64,000 nucleotides of DNA. Origin: Desmodesmus armatus. Lineage: Eukaryota > Chlorophyta > Chlorophyceae > Sphaeropleales > Scenedesmaceae. The DNA lies in contig VIIQ02000002.1 in NCBI GenBank assembly GCA_007449985.2, forward strand, positions 558,001 to 622,000, read 5' to 3'. Below the pieces are notes generated by a model. It was given only the letters and a program-made list of their open reading frames with translations. It did not search any database and was not told the origin of the DNA. Below are positions 34,301 to 46,148 of this stretch, one piece after another. A program made the translations under genes and the position numbers. Numbering within the stretch: the first letter of the stretch is position 1; every line of letters starts with the position of its first letter.

Positions 34301-36820
34301 TTGATCTTGGCTGCACTGTGGTACTGCATGTCCAGCTCACCAGCCCCCTCCTCCAGCTGGTACAGCACCACACGGTTTGGCAGCTGGATGGCCACTCGGT
34401 CCTTGTACACTGCAACCTTCTTCACATAGTCCCTGCAGTCACAGGAAGCCTTTCCTGTGAGCTTGCATGCCAGGTACCTTGACCGAGGCTTGCACTGCAA
34501 GAAATCCAGGCTTGCACTGCAAGGCCGTACTGCGTCCCTAGCCGGGACAGCAGGGCACAATAGCTCTGCTTGGATGTTGCCAACGCAGCACATTTCCACA
34601 CAGATGTGCTGGACCATGGTCGCCGCATGTGTCGACACTGACGGTTCTCAGCTTTAACAGGTGCGACAAGCAGCACACTGCTATGCCATGTGTACCGTCA
34701 CGTACAAACGGTTTCACTTGCCAGCAGCCCTCACCTGCACTTGATTCGGACCTTCTGCTCTGTGATCAGGTGTTGAATGATGACATCAGACATCTGGTCC
34801 CTGTACACGTATCTGTCCCCATACAGCCCGTGCACAGTCGAGAAGGCCAGCTGCAGCATCACGATGCTGCCGTCTTCGCAGCCGCATGCTACAAAGTTGG
34901 CTTTGGGGCGCGCCCGCACTGCCCACACCCAGCTGTCACGCGACACCACCTTGGTGAGGTAGATGCCCTCCTTTGTCAGCAGGTGGATGCTCCTGCAGCC
35001 AGACACCGCATGGGGCAATGCTCAGCAGTCACGTCACAGCATACTTGGAGCCCCTATCAATCACAGCTGACATTTGTTGCAGATTTATACTGGCAGTACA
35101 GCTGATCAGTCAAGCCACGCATGGGCAAACTGCAGTAGCTGCTGAGCCTGTCGCACTGCCACCACGGTCATAGCGCATACAATGCCGCGCACAGCCACCC
35201 TTACTTGTCTGAGCCTGCTGCCAGCAGGTAGTCTGCATTGAGGCAAGACAAGCTGAGGACGTCCCCGTCCATGGCACGCTCCTTGAACTTGGGCGTGCCT
35301 GTGCTGCTGAAGAACTTGAGCTGACCGTCCAGGCAGCCGACTGCCAGGTGTGACTGGTCCTGCAAAGACCAAGCAAGGCGGGGGCATGTGTGGCTGTGTT
35401 TTGGGTGCTTGTATGTAGGTGCAGGCTGCCTGGAGGCACCTGTCCTACTGCTGCACATGCCATGCGTGCTGCCAGTGCCTGTGGCAGGCGCCCTCACGCT
35501 GCTGCATAGCAATGACGGTGCTGTCCGCTGCAAAACCTTCCAGCTAGCAGTTCAGCAGCCATATGTACAAACCGTCTGTGCTTGCTTGCTTGCATGCTGC
35601 TGCTGGGGTGCCACAGACGGCAGCCAACAATGCAGAGCTGGCCTCCCACAACAAGCCATGACTCAAGCCCGCACTCACCCCAGGGCTCCAGGCAAGGCTC
35701 CAGACAGGGCTGCTGCTGGCTGTGAACTTGTGCTTCTCTGTTCCAGCTTTGTCTCGCAAGCTGACACTACCATCATATAGGCCCAGCGCCAGCAGCATGC
35801 CATCAGCTGTCCAGGCCATGCACACCACCTTGCTGCCAACCTGCAGGCACAGCAGCACCAGTGACAAGCTGTAATGAGCCACCTGGAAGTGACCTGGCAG
35901 GGGTCGAAGCTAACAGAGTGCAGGAAGTGTGGTTCACTGCATGTAAACAGCCTGCTGGCAACAGATGCTGGTCAATGGCTAAGCTGCTCAAGCACAGCTG
36001 TCGACCAAGCTTGGCGTGCACTGATGGCTGTGACCTCACCTTGTGCTTTGCAACTGACTTCTGCTCTGGGGACCAAAGCCCAAAGTCCGAGGTTGTACCA
36101 CTGGCCAGCTGCTGTGACACTGGGTTGTAGGCCAGGCACTGAATGGATTCGTTATGAGTGTACTTGAGGATGCCTTCTGCCTTGCTGGTCCAGATGATGA
36201 CTGTCTTGTCAGCACCTCCAGAAGCAAAACGCTTGCCGTTGGAGGCGTATGCCACAGCATACACCGCATCCTGCCAACAGCGGCATCACACAGCGCCACC
36301 GATACATAACAGCTGTTGTAGAGCAGTTGTGACTGTGGACACCTGAGTTGGTCACCCAAGCTTGCAGGGTTGCTGAACAAGGGCTTGCTGCTGCCTGCTC
36401 CACGACGTATCTGCTGCTGCCTGCTTCCCCTCACCAGCTGCTGCTGCCCAATTTCCCACCAGGACGCATCCACACTCACTTTGTGCCCCTTCAGGGCGTG
36501 CAGGAGTTCACCATCACTGGCATCAAAAACCAGTACCCTGGCTCCTACTCCTGCCACAAGCTGCGACCCATCTGCACACACAGTTTGATGACATCGTAAG
36601 CACCAGCAACTGCAGTATGGCTTGATATATAACTGATTGCATGCTTGCAGACCTGGTTTGAAGCAAAGGTCGTAGCAGACGTTTCTGATGCCGTCCTTCT
36701 CTGGCTGTTGACAGCAACAGCAGCAGATGTCAGATTGAAGGGACCAGTTGATGCTGCTTTTGCACACAGCAAAGCAGCAGTCCGCACCGGTGTCTCAGTC
36801 CAGGCTACAATAGCTCTCAT
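28386..36820 (-). CDS. IFT122: Intraflagellar transport protein 122 (IFT-A), with frame breaks
   Basis: 23 exons: 36788-36820, 36653-36704, 36480-36571, 36040-36270, 35679-35840, 35205-35359, 34735-34992, 34243-34432, 33760-33962, 33491-33575, 33164-33317, 32826-32996, 32387-32579, 31974-32165, 31509-31647, 31144-31318, 30731-30881, 30324-30493, 30061-30196, 29710-29850, 29211-29531, 28779-28967, 28386-28628; about 1,278 residues. IFT122 is a core subunit of the IFT-A complex for retrograde transport in cilia. Start MRAIVAWTE matches the family. N-terminal WD40 repeats include [19 protein letters not shown] and [13 protein letters not shown]; a second propeller follows ([22 protein letters not shown]), then TPR-like helices ([14 protein letters not shown]) and a C-terminal zinc-ribbon-like part (CCRC..CTSC). 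Exon 11 is 154 bp and exon 13 is 193 bp, while flanking phases need multiples of three, so both contain indels: two missing bases in exon 11 and one extra (or two missing) in exon 13. All other exons fit. Confidence 0.92.
30936..30966. repeat. Twin 15-bp hairpin repeats
   Basis: GCGGGTTCAACCCGC occurs twice (30936-30950, 30952-30966) one base apart; each copy is a 7-bp inverted repeat around a single C. It lies in the IFT122 intron between exons 16 and 17. Confidence 0.85.
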
Positions 36821-38239
36821 GATGCTGAGAAGAGTGTTTTAGAGCGTGATCTGCTGGGTGTGCTGCAATTCATTCAGGCTGGCGCGTCAACAAGCTGTCA
36901 GTCTCGAACCAGGTCCAACAGACATAGAATGTTGACGAAACAACGACAAACATTACTTATTCAACCAAAGGTACGGCTGAAGCGAAGAGGGGGCTGAACC
37001 CAGCTGTCACACAAAATGGACAAAGAAAGCAGACTTAGACGCATCCCCGAGCTTTTGCACCTTGTGTGCAGCTTGAGGTGTATCTTCTCATATAACCAGG
37101 TGATAACACAGTAGGCAAGGGCTTTTATCCTGGTTGTAAAGGCTCACTTGTGCTGTGCTATGCACAGCATGCTGAGGAAGGAAAGTTGCAACATCCTATG
37201 GCACATTCCAAATCACATTGCACCCATTATAGCAGGGTCTGCTGGCTCTCCTGGTAGAGAATTACAGCACCAGCCTATAATGAGTGCAGCTGGTCAGCCC
37301 GGGTGACTTGCAGGAGGATGTTGCTGATGCACATGGGTGGAGCAGCGTAGCCAAGGTGGCTGATGCCGAGTGTTACAGGAAAAGGCAAACAGAAGCAGCA
37401 CTTGAATTTATGGTGTTTTACATGCTTGAGACCATCAACAGGTGCACAGCAGGTCAGACTGTTACATCTCACAGGCACACATCCCACATGCCATAAGCGA
37501 GAACCACAAGCAACATTCATCACAACCACGAGGCTCCAACACACAAGCACACAGTAAGGCTGCTGAGCAGCAGCATCAGCCTGAAACAGAGCAATTGATA
37601 TACACGCATGTATGCTGGCTGACCTGTACAGTCAAACCTACGCAGACTGTACAGGCTCCACGTACCCACCCCATCATGTAATGATGGAAGTTCCCCCAGC
37701 CTTGGTGACACAGAACCCCACACCTGCCCAAAAAAACCGTACGATACATGCACACTGGTTGAGCAAAGCGTATGTGAATAATGCAGCACGCCGCAGAAGC
37801 AGCACACCACGCAGGCCATAGTCAAACGACCACCTCTATCAGAACATGCAAATCCCCATAATTCTTGTGGAACCTCATTCAAACTGCAGATCCCAGGCTA
37901 GCTGGCAGAGAAGCAAAACCCAGCACTCCCGCCCAGAGCAGGATCAGCAAAACACAGTCACTGAGCTCACAAGTGCGTAGCAGGTGGTGAGTGATAAAAA
38001 CAAATGATGGTCAAAAGCACCGCCTGAAGATTGCTAATGTGGTTGCCGAGGGCAATGGCTGCAACACCCTGGCATTCAGGCGACGCTGGGCTGCTGTGGC
38101 AGCAAGAAAGGCAAGAACCTCCAGGCATGGCAAGCACCAGCACAGCGACAATGGCCGGCAGTGACAGCCGCAATGCATTATGGCACAAAGGCATGGGGAG
38201 CTGCCAAAAAGAAAACCCAGAAAGCAAAAAGCACTAAGC
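36821..38239. other. Intergenic region between IFT122 start and VHL-like gene end
   Basis: No protein-like signal. It should hold the IFT122 promoter and the 3' untranslated region of the VHL-like gene. A TGTAA on the minus strand (TTACA at about 37461) is a possible poly(A) signal for the latter. Confidence 0.4.
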
Positions 38240-40931
38240 TCAGATCAGGGCAGGCATGCCATCGTTCTGCCCTCCAACATTGCCCTGCTGCTGCTGCTGC
38301 TGCTCAGCTGCATGCTCAGCATCCACCTCCTCAGCAGTCTTGGGTGGGCATGCCAGCATGATGGGCTGGATGTCTGGGCGACCCTTGGGGGGACGGTCAG
38401 CTGTCTGCCACGCCACAGGAGCAGCCAGCTCGGCAATGTGGGTCAACTGCAGTGCAGCAGCATTGAAGGCAAGGGGTTGTTGCAAGGAATATTGGGACTG
38501 GGGGGCAATGAGCAAGGGATGGATCTCAAGCACACAAGCATGGGCCTTGAGGGTGTGCACACTGCGGCCTGTGCTCACGCAGCCCAGCCAGCCATTGAGA
38601 AGACGCGATGACACTAATCACATGTGCACAAAAGCACCCTGGCACGGCAATTTTGAGCTCACCAGGTGGCTGGGCAGGTGTCCCAGGTGTGTCCCCACAG
38701 GGGGCCATGGGCCAGGTGCTGGCTCATCCACCTCCATGTCCACCGGCTCGGGTGTGGAGCTGGCCAGCAGCTGTGACAGGTGCAGGGTGATGTGGGTGGT
38801 GGGTGCTGCCTGGTTGCCGGTGGGCTCAGGCATGTGCCTCACAGAGGGCCGGAAGGCATGCTTGAAGCTGTGGACCAGGTTGCTGCAGAGAGCAGAGAAA
38901 GAGCAGGCAGCTGATGAGACATGCAAAGGCTAGCTTTTGTTGCATGACGTACCAGCAACAGTTGTGCAACACGATGCCCAAGCTCATGTGTGGATGCGGC
39001 TAGAGCTATATATTACCCAAACATGAACCGCAGGTGCATGACCCCAGGCAAAGCAGCGACACAGCCAGACACAGACATCCGCTGCAAGGGTACTGTACTC
39101 ACTTGAACAGCCCTGTCCTGCTCTTGCCACCAACCCTTCTGCCACTGTGGGCGGAGCCAGAATGGCTGGCGCTGGCAGATGCTGGGGCCAGGAATGAGGT
39201 AGGCTCTGCTGCTGTGGCAGTGCTGCAGCCAGCTCCCAGCTGGGTGCCAAAGTTGACAGTAGTTGCTGTGTTGCTGGCCAGGGGGCCCATGCTGGGGTTG
39301 TTGAACACCTCAATGTTGACAGTCTGTTGCATGACAGCACGCATGGGGCTGGAGACGGTCAGGGTGGCCTTGAAGTGTGAGGCCTCACTGCTGATGCTGA
39401 TGGATGTTGTGGAGGTTGCTCCAGCATCTCCACTGCCTGCAGGACTGCCAGCAAGGGGCATTGCACGGGGCGTGCGGGGTGTGCTGCAGCGGACTGCCGG
39501 GCTGGGGGATGCTGGCATGGGTGACACACTCAGGCGGGGGGCCTTGGGGCTGGTGGGCAGGGCGCCCTGGTGCGCCAGGGTGGCACGTGGGGAGCAGGGC
39601 ATTGCGCTTGCTGAGCTGCAGGGAGGTGTAAGCTGCAGAGGCTGCAGGAGGCTGCTCTGCTGTGTGCACTGCTCCAGCTGCTTGTGGGACACCAGCAGGC
39701 TCTGCACAGATGCCTTGTAGGCCTCAGGGAAGGCGCAGAAGGTGCCCGTCTGCAGCAAGACAGAAGGTACAGGCTATGCTCAGCATCAAAGTGTGCAGGC
39801 CATACATATCACACATACATGCACCATGAGGCGCACACGATGGGGCAGGTGTCAAGCCCCCAAAATGAAGCGCAGCGCTTGGGGAACGCCTGGCAGCTGT
39901 CTTGGCGTGCAGCGGGGGTCTACTCACCGACCACTGCAGCAGGGGTGGTGCTGCAATCTCCACAGTCTGCTCAGTGCTCAGGCCCACCACAGCGGGGCAG
40001 CCAGACAGCATCATGCGCGTGCCGGTGTGGAGCTCACGCACAATCCAGGGGTGGGTGGTGTAGGTGTGGTAGCGGCGGGTGCTGCTGGGCTCCAGCACAG
40101 AGTACACCACCTGCAGGCCACAAGCAGGTGGGCAAAGTCAGACATGAGTTGTGGCGTGATTTGAAGTTGAGAAGCACTAAACTCTGAAAGCACTAAAGAA
40201 GGGCTGCTGGTGCGCTCAATACAAGAGGTGACAGCATCAACCCCAACACCAGCATTGGCCGACGTGCAAGCCTGCTGCGGAGTGTCCCGACATGCACAGC
40301 TGCTGAACCAGGTCTTACCTCGTTGCCCTTGAAGTCAATCCACAGTGCGCGCACCCGGTAAGGGCTCTTGTTGGTGAATGTGATCACAGTGGGCTGCGGG
40401 ACACAACAGCACACACAGCACATGGGATGATTTCAGTGGAAGCCTGCCTGTCAAGACTCCAGTGGCCAGTCCTGCCGGCCTGTGCTGCCATGAGGGGCCA
40501 TGCCGCACACAACACATGCCTGCTGCTATGTAGCAAGCAAACTGACCAGCACGAAAATTCAAGCTGCACACCTGCTTGCTGTAGATGGAGCGCAGCCGGA
40601 TCTTGGTGGGCTCAACCAGGGTATCAGTCTCCTCAGCAGAGTACCAGATGGCCTGCAGGCGCAACATCAGACATGATCATGCAAGCTTACTGTGTGATGG
40701 GGAAGCAGCAGCAGCAGCTGCGACACAGCCGCAACTCCTGCCAGCCAGCACACAACAGGCCAGCACAGCACAGCTCATGCCTACCTCCTCCAGCTCAGTC
40801 TCAGGGCGCTCGCGGTAGGTCTCACGGTTCTGAGCTGGCTCCAGGGCTGGCAGGGCCATGTCGGGCGGGGGAAGGCCATGAAGAGCGGTGAGCACAGCAC
40901 CCAGCGGGCCCTGCTGTGCTTGCACAGCCAT
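38240..40931 (-). CDS. VHL beta-domain protein (hydroxyproline-reader-like)
   Basis: Seven exons chain in phase: 40785-40931, 40572-40652, 40319-40393, 39928-40110, 39103-39749, 38663-38882, 38240-38446; 519 residues. Residues about 60-165 match the beta domain of von Hippel-Lindau protein: VITFTNKSPYRVRALWIDF, then TRRYHTYTTHPWIVRELHTG. The five residues that hold hydroxyproline in human VHL (Y98, H110, S111, H115, W117) correspond to Y104, H116, T117, H121 and W123, all offset by six. After the domain, EAYKASVQSLLVSHKQ could be a short alpha-domain-like helix (elongin C contact), but this is uncertain. Then come a Ser/Pro/Ala-rich linker, a segment FKATLTVSSPMRAVMQQTV, and a Gln run near the C-terminus. 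VHL is the substrate receptor of a cullin-2 ubiquitin ligase; the function here is inferred only. The start is the first ATG of the open first exon; an upstream exon is not excluded. Confidence 0.85.
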
Positions 40932-41322
40932 GATTGGAGCAAGTCTGATGCTGGAGTGAAGGATGGGGGCAGGAAGGACCTCCCTGCAGTGCAAACATTT
41001 GGATTAGTCCAGGAGGAGGGTTACATGCTGCCCGGAATCGTTTGCAGCGGGCTTGCTGCTGAGGGTGTGAAGTGATGGCTTTTTGCGCTGGCTGGCATGC
41101 ATGGCCGTGGCTGCTGACACTCACTGAGAGCAGTTAGACCAGGTGCCTTTGGAAGAACGTAGACCGTTGTCGAATTGGCGTGCAGAGTACCAAGCAACTC
41201 AGACCCAAATCTAGATGGCTGCGACTTGATCACGACGATCAGCTCAGATGTAGAAGATGCAACGTCAAAGCAGTGCTTCAGGAAGTAAGGCAGAGCCTTT
41301 TTATGGCTCTGTTGTTGACTTG

Positions 41323-41327
41323 TTACA
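41323..41327 (-). terminator. Candidate poly(A) signal of the RIX1-like gene (TGTAA)
   Basis: TTACA on the plus strand, 137 bp downstream of the RIX1/PELP1-like stop and upstream of the VHL-like start. Position fits a short 3' untranslated region; the motif alone is weak. Confidence 0.35.
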
Positions 41328-41463
41328 ACCGCCAAAAACCGTTGACCGACTCAAGGTCCCATCAGGCGCGCAAAGTGCACCAAACAATTGGCCGCATGCA
41401 GATTTTGGGTATGCGGCCGCATGGGCTCCCCGCCGCCACTGCACGAGAAAGTCACTTGAAACG

Positions 41464-41651
41464 TCACTCATCCTCTTTACTGCTGCTGGAGGAGTCACCA
41501 GAGTCGATGTCTGGCAGGGGGCCTTCTGAGTCCGAGCTCTCGTCCTCAAAGACAGGGGCGGCTGCAGGGGCCTTGGCAGCAGCCACTGCAATGGGCGCCT
41601 GGTTGACCACACCGGCAGCCTGCACAGGCGATGCGCCCCACCCTGCAAGGC

Positions 41652-41686
<35 letters not shown>

Positions 41687-44562
41687 GGATGCTCTGCATG
41701 GAGCTGGGCCTTGTTGGGAGCAGCAGGCATTGCCTGACTGGTGTTCATGGCTTCGGCTGCATCCTGGCGCTGCTGCATTGCAGGTTGTTCGCTAGGCGCC
41801 CCTGCACCTGATGCATTGCAACCTGGCGGCACCTGGCCAACCAGCTGCTGCTGTTGCTGCTCCTGTGCTGCCCCCTGTCCTTTGACTGGGTAGCCCATCA
41901 CCACTGCACAAGCAGCAGGTGGCATGCTGCTGCCTGCAGCTTTGGGGCCCAGGATACTGCCTGCTGCAGCTGAAGGCCCGTTGAGCACCCCTGCTGCCTG
42001 GTCAACATCCATGGCGGCAGATCCATTCAACATGGCCCCGCCTGCTGCAGCTGCACCGCCAGCAGCAGCACTAGCTGCTTGTGCTGCTGCTTGAGGGGCG
42101 GCAGCAGCAGGCTGCTGCAGCTGTGGAGTGAATGCATCCCACAGACGCGGCTTCAGCAGGGCTGGCACTGCCTCCATGCCGCCGTACTGCCTAACACCCC
42201 CCATTGCTGTCGCCCGTGGGTGCAGCAGCACCTCCACCTGCATTGCTGCCTGCTGGCACACTGCTGCCACTGCCGCATTGCTGCTGCTCCTGCCCTGCCT
42301 GAACAGTGCCACAGCCTGACTAAGGAAGGGTGGCCTGTGGCTGCAGGGCACCAGCACGGACGCAAGCAGGGCCTCATAAGCAGCAACCTGCAGTGCTGTG
42401 AGTTCCCCATTGCCACCAGCAGTCCCAGAGGCAGCAGCAGCAGCAGCACTGAGTGCCGGCTGCTGCCCCAGCCGCGCCGCCAGCTGTGCTGTGGTGCTGC
42501 TGATGTGGAAGGCCACTGCATCTGCATGAGCACGGACCTCTGCAGGCAGCACCTGGCCCCCTGCTGCAAGCAAACCCCTCAGCACACCCAGCACAGCAAC
42601 CTGGGCCTGCAGATCTGCGGCTGTGGCAGTAGCAAGCCGGGTGCCCTCATCTGCAGAAGCAGCTGCTACAGCCGCAGCTGGGTCAAACTGCCCCAGCTCC
42701 CCGCCAGTGGCACCCCCAGACTTGCGCGCACGCTTTGCAGGCCGCTGCTGCCCTGCTGCTGCGCCGCCCTTGCCCCCTGCCGCCGCTGCCGCTGTGTGTC
42801 CATACAGCTCCAGCACAACACACCCCATGGTCTCAGCTGCGAGGCCCCTGGCACCAGCCAGCCCGCTGGCCTGCAGCAGCAGTGCTGCTGTCTCATACAT
42901 GCAGCAGCGCACAGCCACGGGCTCGTCCTGCAGGGCTGCTGGCCCAGCCACCTGCATTGCCCGCAGACCCTGCCTGGTGAGCCTCAGCAGCAGGCCCTGC
43001 AGCGCCAGCTGAGAGCCGCAGCTCCGGACCACCTGCTGCAGCAGCTGCCAGCCCGCCAGCTGCAGCTGAGGCTGTAGGACCAGAAGCTCCTGGAACATTG
43101 TGCTGGAGCGGGGCACTGCACCAGCTGCGACAGCAGCACCTGCGTCAAACTTGAGCAGCCGCGCGGCCAGCAGGGCCAGGCTGTAGCCGGGCACAGGGAC
43201 TGGCGCTGCAAAGGGCTGCTGCAGGAGCTGAGTGAGGGCCGTCAGGCAGAAGCTGCTCAGCAGCATGGCCGGCACTGTCTGGCGGCGCAGTAACGACCCC
43301 TGGTTGCCGTCCTGCTGCCATGGCAACCCTGCCAGCCAGCCTCCTGAACCCTCCCCCACTGCAGCCTGCCCTTGCTGTCCCCCAGTCCCCGCCCCCAGAT
43401 GGGACCTGTACTGCGTGTCAACGGGCCTACCCTCCAATCCCATCAGCAGGTAGTCCAGCACGTCATGGCAGCTGAGCATGAGTTTCCTTGCAGCATCGCT
43501 CCATGCAGCTGCCTCCCCAGACACTGCCGGCAGCAGCGCAGTAGCCGCTGCTGCCTGCGCCACCACCTGAAGCTTTGTGGGCCCTCCAGCTGTGCTGACA
43601 CTGCTGCCAGCGGCACCAGCAGCTGTGCGCTGCAGCAGCTGGTGCAGCAGCCGCTCTAGGTTGTTGAGTGAGGGCCGCAGGCTGCTCGGCACACAGCGCA
43701 CCAGGGCTGCTGCCAGCAGCAGTGCGGCTGCGTGTGTGCTGTCTGGCATGCTGGCATTGTCCAGCAGGGACAGCAGCGGCTGCAGCAGCTTGGGTGCAAC
43801 ACCGCTGACCTCCCTGCGCACTGCCGGCAGCTCGATGTACTGCTGTAACCGAGTGCACAGCTCAGCTGCAGCCACACACGCCGCCTCAACTATGGCACAA
43901 GTAGGCCCTGTTGATGCTGCGGCAGAGTCCTGAGGTGTAATGGCTCCATTTGCTGCCCCTGCTTGCTGATGTGCGGCTGCTGCTGCTTTGCGTAGGACCT
44001 CTGACAGCTGTGTGGCCCACTCGACTGCCTTCTGCAGCAGGGTGACTGGGTCGCAGACACGTATGCATGCTGCAAGGATCTGCAGTGCAAACGCCTGCTC
44101 CTGTCCCTGTGGCGCACAAGAGGCACAATGAAAATGCACGCAAGGAAAGATTTACATGTCAAGCACTACCAGACACAAATTCTCAACTAGAGTTGCCCAA
44201 GTAGTTCATACAACCAGCTGCAAACATAAGCGTATCACTACTCAACAGCGTTTGTTGGAGCGGCAGCAGCAGCAGCAGTCACTGCCAGCGGCAGCAGTGA
44301 CAAGAAACCAGACTGCTGGCACAAATGAACGCACCTGACATCTGCTTGAGCGCTTGAAGACTTGATCCAGCAGCTTTTGGAATATTTCTGACAGCTTGCT
44401 AGGCTGCTGGGCATCAAAGGCTCTCACAGCTTGCTGCACAGTGAGCAATGCAGCAGTAGCATGCCTTCGGAAGCTGTCTGACAGGGCTACATCGCCCTTG
44501 CCAAGTTGCGTAACGAGGCCATTCAAGAGCTGTAGATCTGCAGTGTTGTCAGACGCCTGCAT
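41464..44562 (-). CDS. RIX1/PELP1-like pre-ribosome processing protein
   Basis: Two exons, 44335-44562 and 41464-44106, joined at phase 0, give about 956 residues starting MQASDNTADLQLLNGLV. The N-terminal half is a long alpha-helical, Leu/Ala-rich region (FQKLLDQVFKRSSRCQ, ALQILAACIRVCDPVTLLQ, PKLLQPLLSLLDNASMPDS) with the character and placement of the RIX1 domain of yeast Rix1 and animal PELP1, which act with Ipi and Rea1/MDN1 in pre-60S maturation in the nucleolus and nucleoplasm. A basic stretch AKRARKSGG may be a nuclear signal. The C-terminus has an 11-residue polyQ (41653-41685) and ends in an acidic Ser/Asp/Glu tail (DESSDSEGPLPDIDSGDSSS), as in PELP1. Family call is by overall layout and moderate similarity; a profile search would settle it. 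The exon of 2.6 kb is unusually long for this window. Confidence 0.65.
41653..41685 (-). repeat. (CAG)11 coding run, polyQ
   Basis: Eleven CTG on the plus strand encode 11 Gln in the C-terminal part of the RIX1/PELP1-like protein. Confidence 0.95.
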
Positions 44563-46148
44563 TGTCGCAGGTTTTTTGGTGTCGGTTGCTGCTACTGCTT
44601 TGGCGGTGACATGCGCACAGCAGACCTGGGACTGCGATAACAAAGCTCTTTCGATGCTATCCGCTGGCGTCAGGACTTACAGAAGGCGCGCAGCTCTGTC
44701 ATGCTTGCAGTCAAACTTACAGGCAGCTGGTCAACAGTGCAGTATGCAAGTAGTACAGCAGCGAGGGGAGTTCGCAGGCTAGGGAGCTCAGAAAGGCTGA
44801 TCAGTCTGCATGTGAGGGTTGCAAACTTTCCTTGGACCCCTTGGAAGCCTCCGATGAGGCACAATCTCATGATTGTGCCAGTACTGTGACGAAACTGCCT
44901 TTGGCACAAACTGGGTTCCTGCATCAGTGACGTCTTTGTGCCCGTGTAAGATGAAAATGGCTGGTCTGTTGTAGCAGCTGTGGGCAGTACATGCAAGTAT
45001 GGCATACCCCCGTACAGCATGCCCCGATGCATTCTGCCGCCGGGTGGATCACCACTAACAGGTGCCTCCGGGGAAGGGTATGACAGTGCCCTAGTAGGAT
45101 GCAGCTACTCATGGCTGCCATGAATGCAGCACTATAAATGTTGCGTGCCATGCCGCAGGCTGGTGCTGTTGGGGGCTGTGGTGGTGGTAAGGATGGGAGA
45201 GGACCGGGTGTGCCCTACTGAGTGCCCAGTGTCCCATTGACTCTGTGCCGCTCTTGTTTACTTGCAGTGTTGTGGATAGCTGTTTAGAGGGAGGAGGACA
45301 GACATACTTGGCCCACCGGGTGGTCCTTCACCTCCTCTAGGCGGCGTGCTGACCTGTGGGATTCTTGCCTACGTATAACCAGGTTTTTTTGCAGCAGACC
45401 TGCATGGTTTGTATGTGCCGCTGCCTGCAACAGCGTGTAATTTGCAAATGTGGGGTGCAACATGCCAGCTTGTGACAACTCTGTCCATGCAACGCATTTC
45501 AGATGCGTCACTAACGCATGCATGTTGACTGTGTTACTGGCACCCTGCAACCAACTGAAACGATATGCCAGTGCTGCATGGGCGTCCAGCCAGTTATAGC
45601 CGGAGTGTAAGAGGTGCTCAACTTGGACTGACTAATTGTATGTGTGGGGCAAGTCATGTTACAGCTCCATGCTACAATATGACTTGCTTCAAAATCACCA
45701 ACACAAGTGTGCAGCATGCACTAGCAACGCCGCTGATTGTATCCAGGACGTTGTCAATTACCCCTACACCCTGTCCAAGGCTACAGCAAAGTTCACCCAC
45801 CAACAAAACAAGCAACCAAGCAGCAACATGCGGCAAGCTGTTGAACAGCATCTGTACATGCATACACTGTGCAGCTTGGCAGCCCGGCTGCCAGGCTTCC
45901 CCTTCCCGGCATAAAGCGCCACAAAAACTCCAAGAACTGCATGCAATTGAGAGGCTCTATCGGCCTTGAACTGAAACTGCCGTAGTGCAGCCCCAAATGG
46001 CTCACCATGCCCACAATGGCACGTGCCACAACCGCAGTCATCTGTCAACAGCTCAATGAACAGCAAAGGCCAAGCTCATGCTGGCAATGCATACCAAAAA
46101 AGTGCCCCACACTCGTGGGTTCGGTGCCCAGACTTTATTGCTCAGACT
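44563..46148. other. Intergenic stretch with unassigned open frames
   Basis: No known gene was identified. Minus-strand frames at 45284-45550 (88 codons) and 45793-46041 (82 codons, containing a plausible globular stretch RPIEPLNCMQFLEFLWRFMP) are the only candidates. They do not link by splice phase to a neighbour and show no family motif. Confidence 0.35.

Noticed and set aside
41021..41335. Open frame upstream of the VHL-like gene as an extra first exon
   Set aside because: Its possible donors leave phase 0 or 1, while the next exon extended to its acceptor needs phase 2. It also overlaps the likely poly(A) region of the RIX1-like gene.
41464..44139. Plus-strand open frames (for example 42079-43077) opposite the RIX1-like exon
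   Set aside because: They are antisense shadows of a long GC-rich Ala/Gln coding exon and show Cys/His/Leu-rich translations without motifs.
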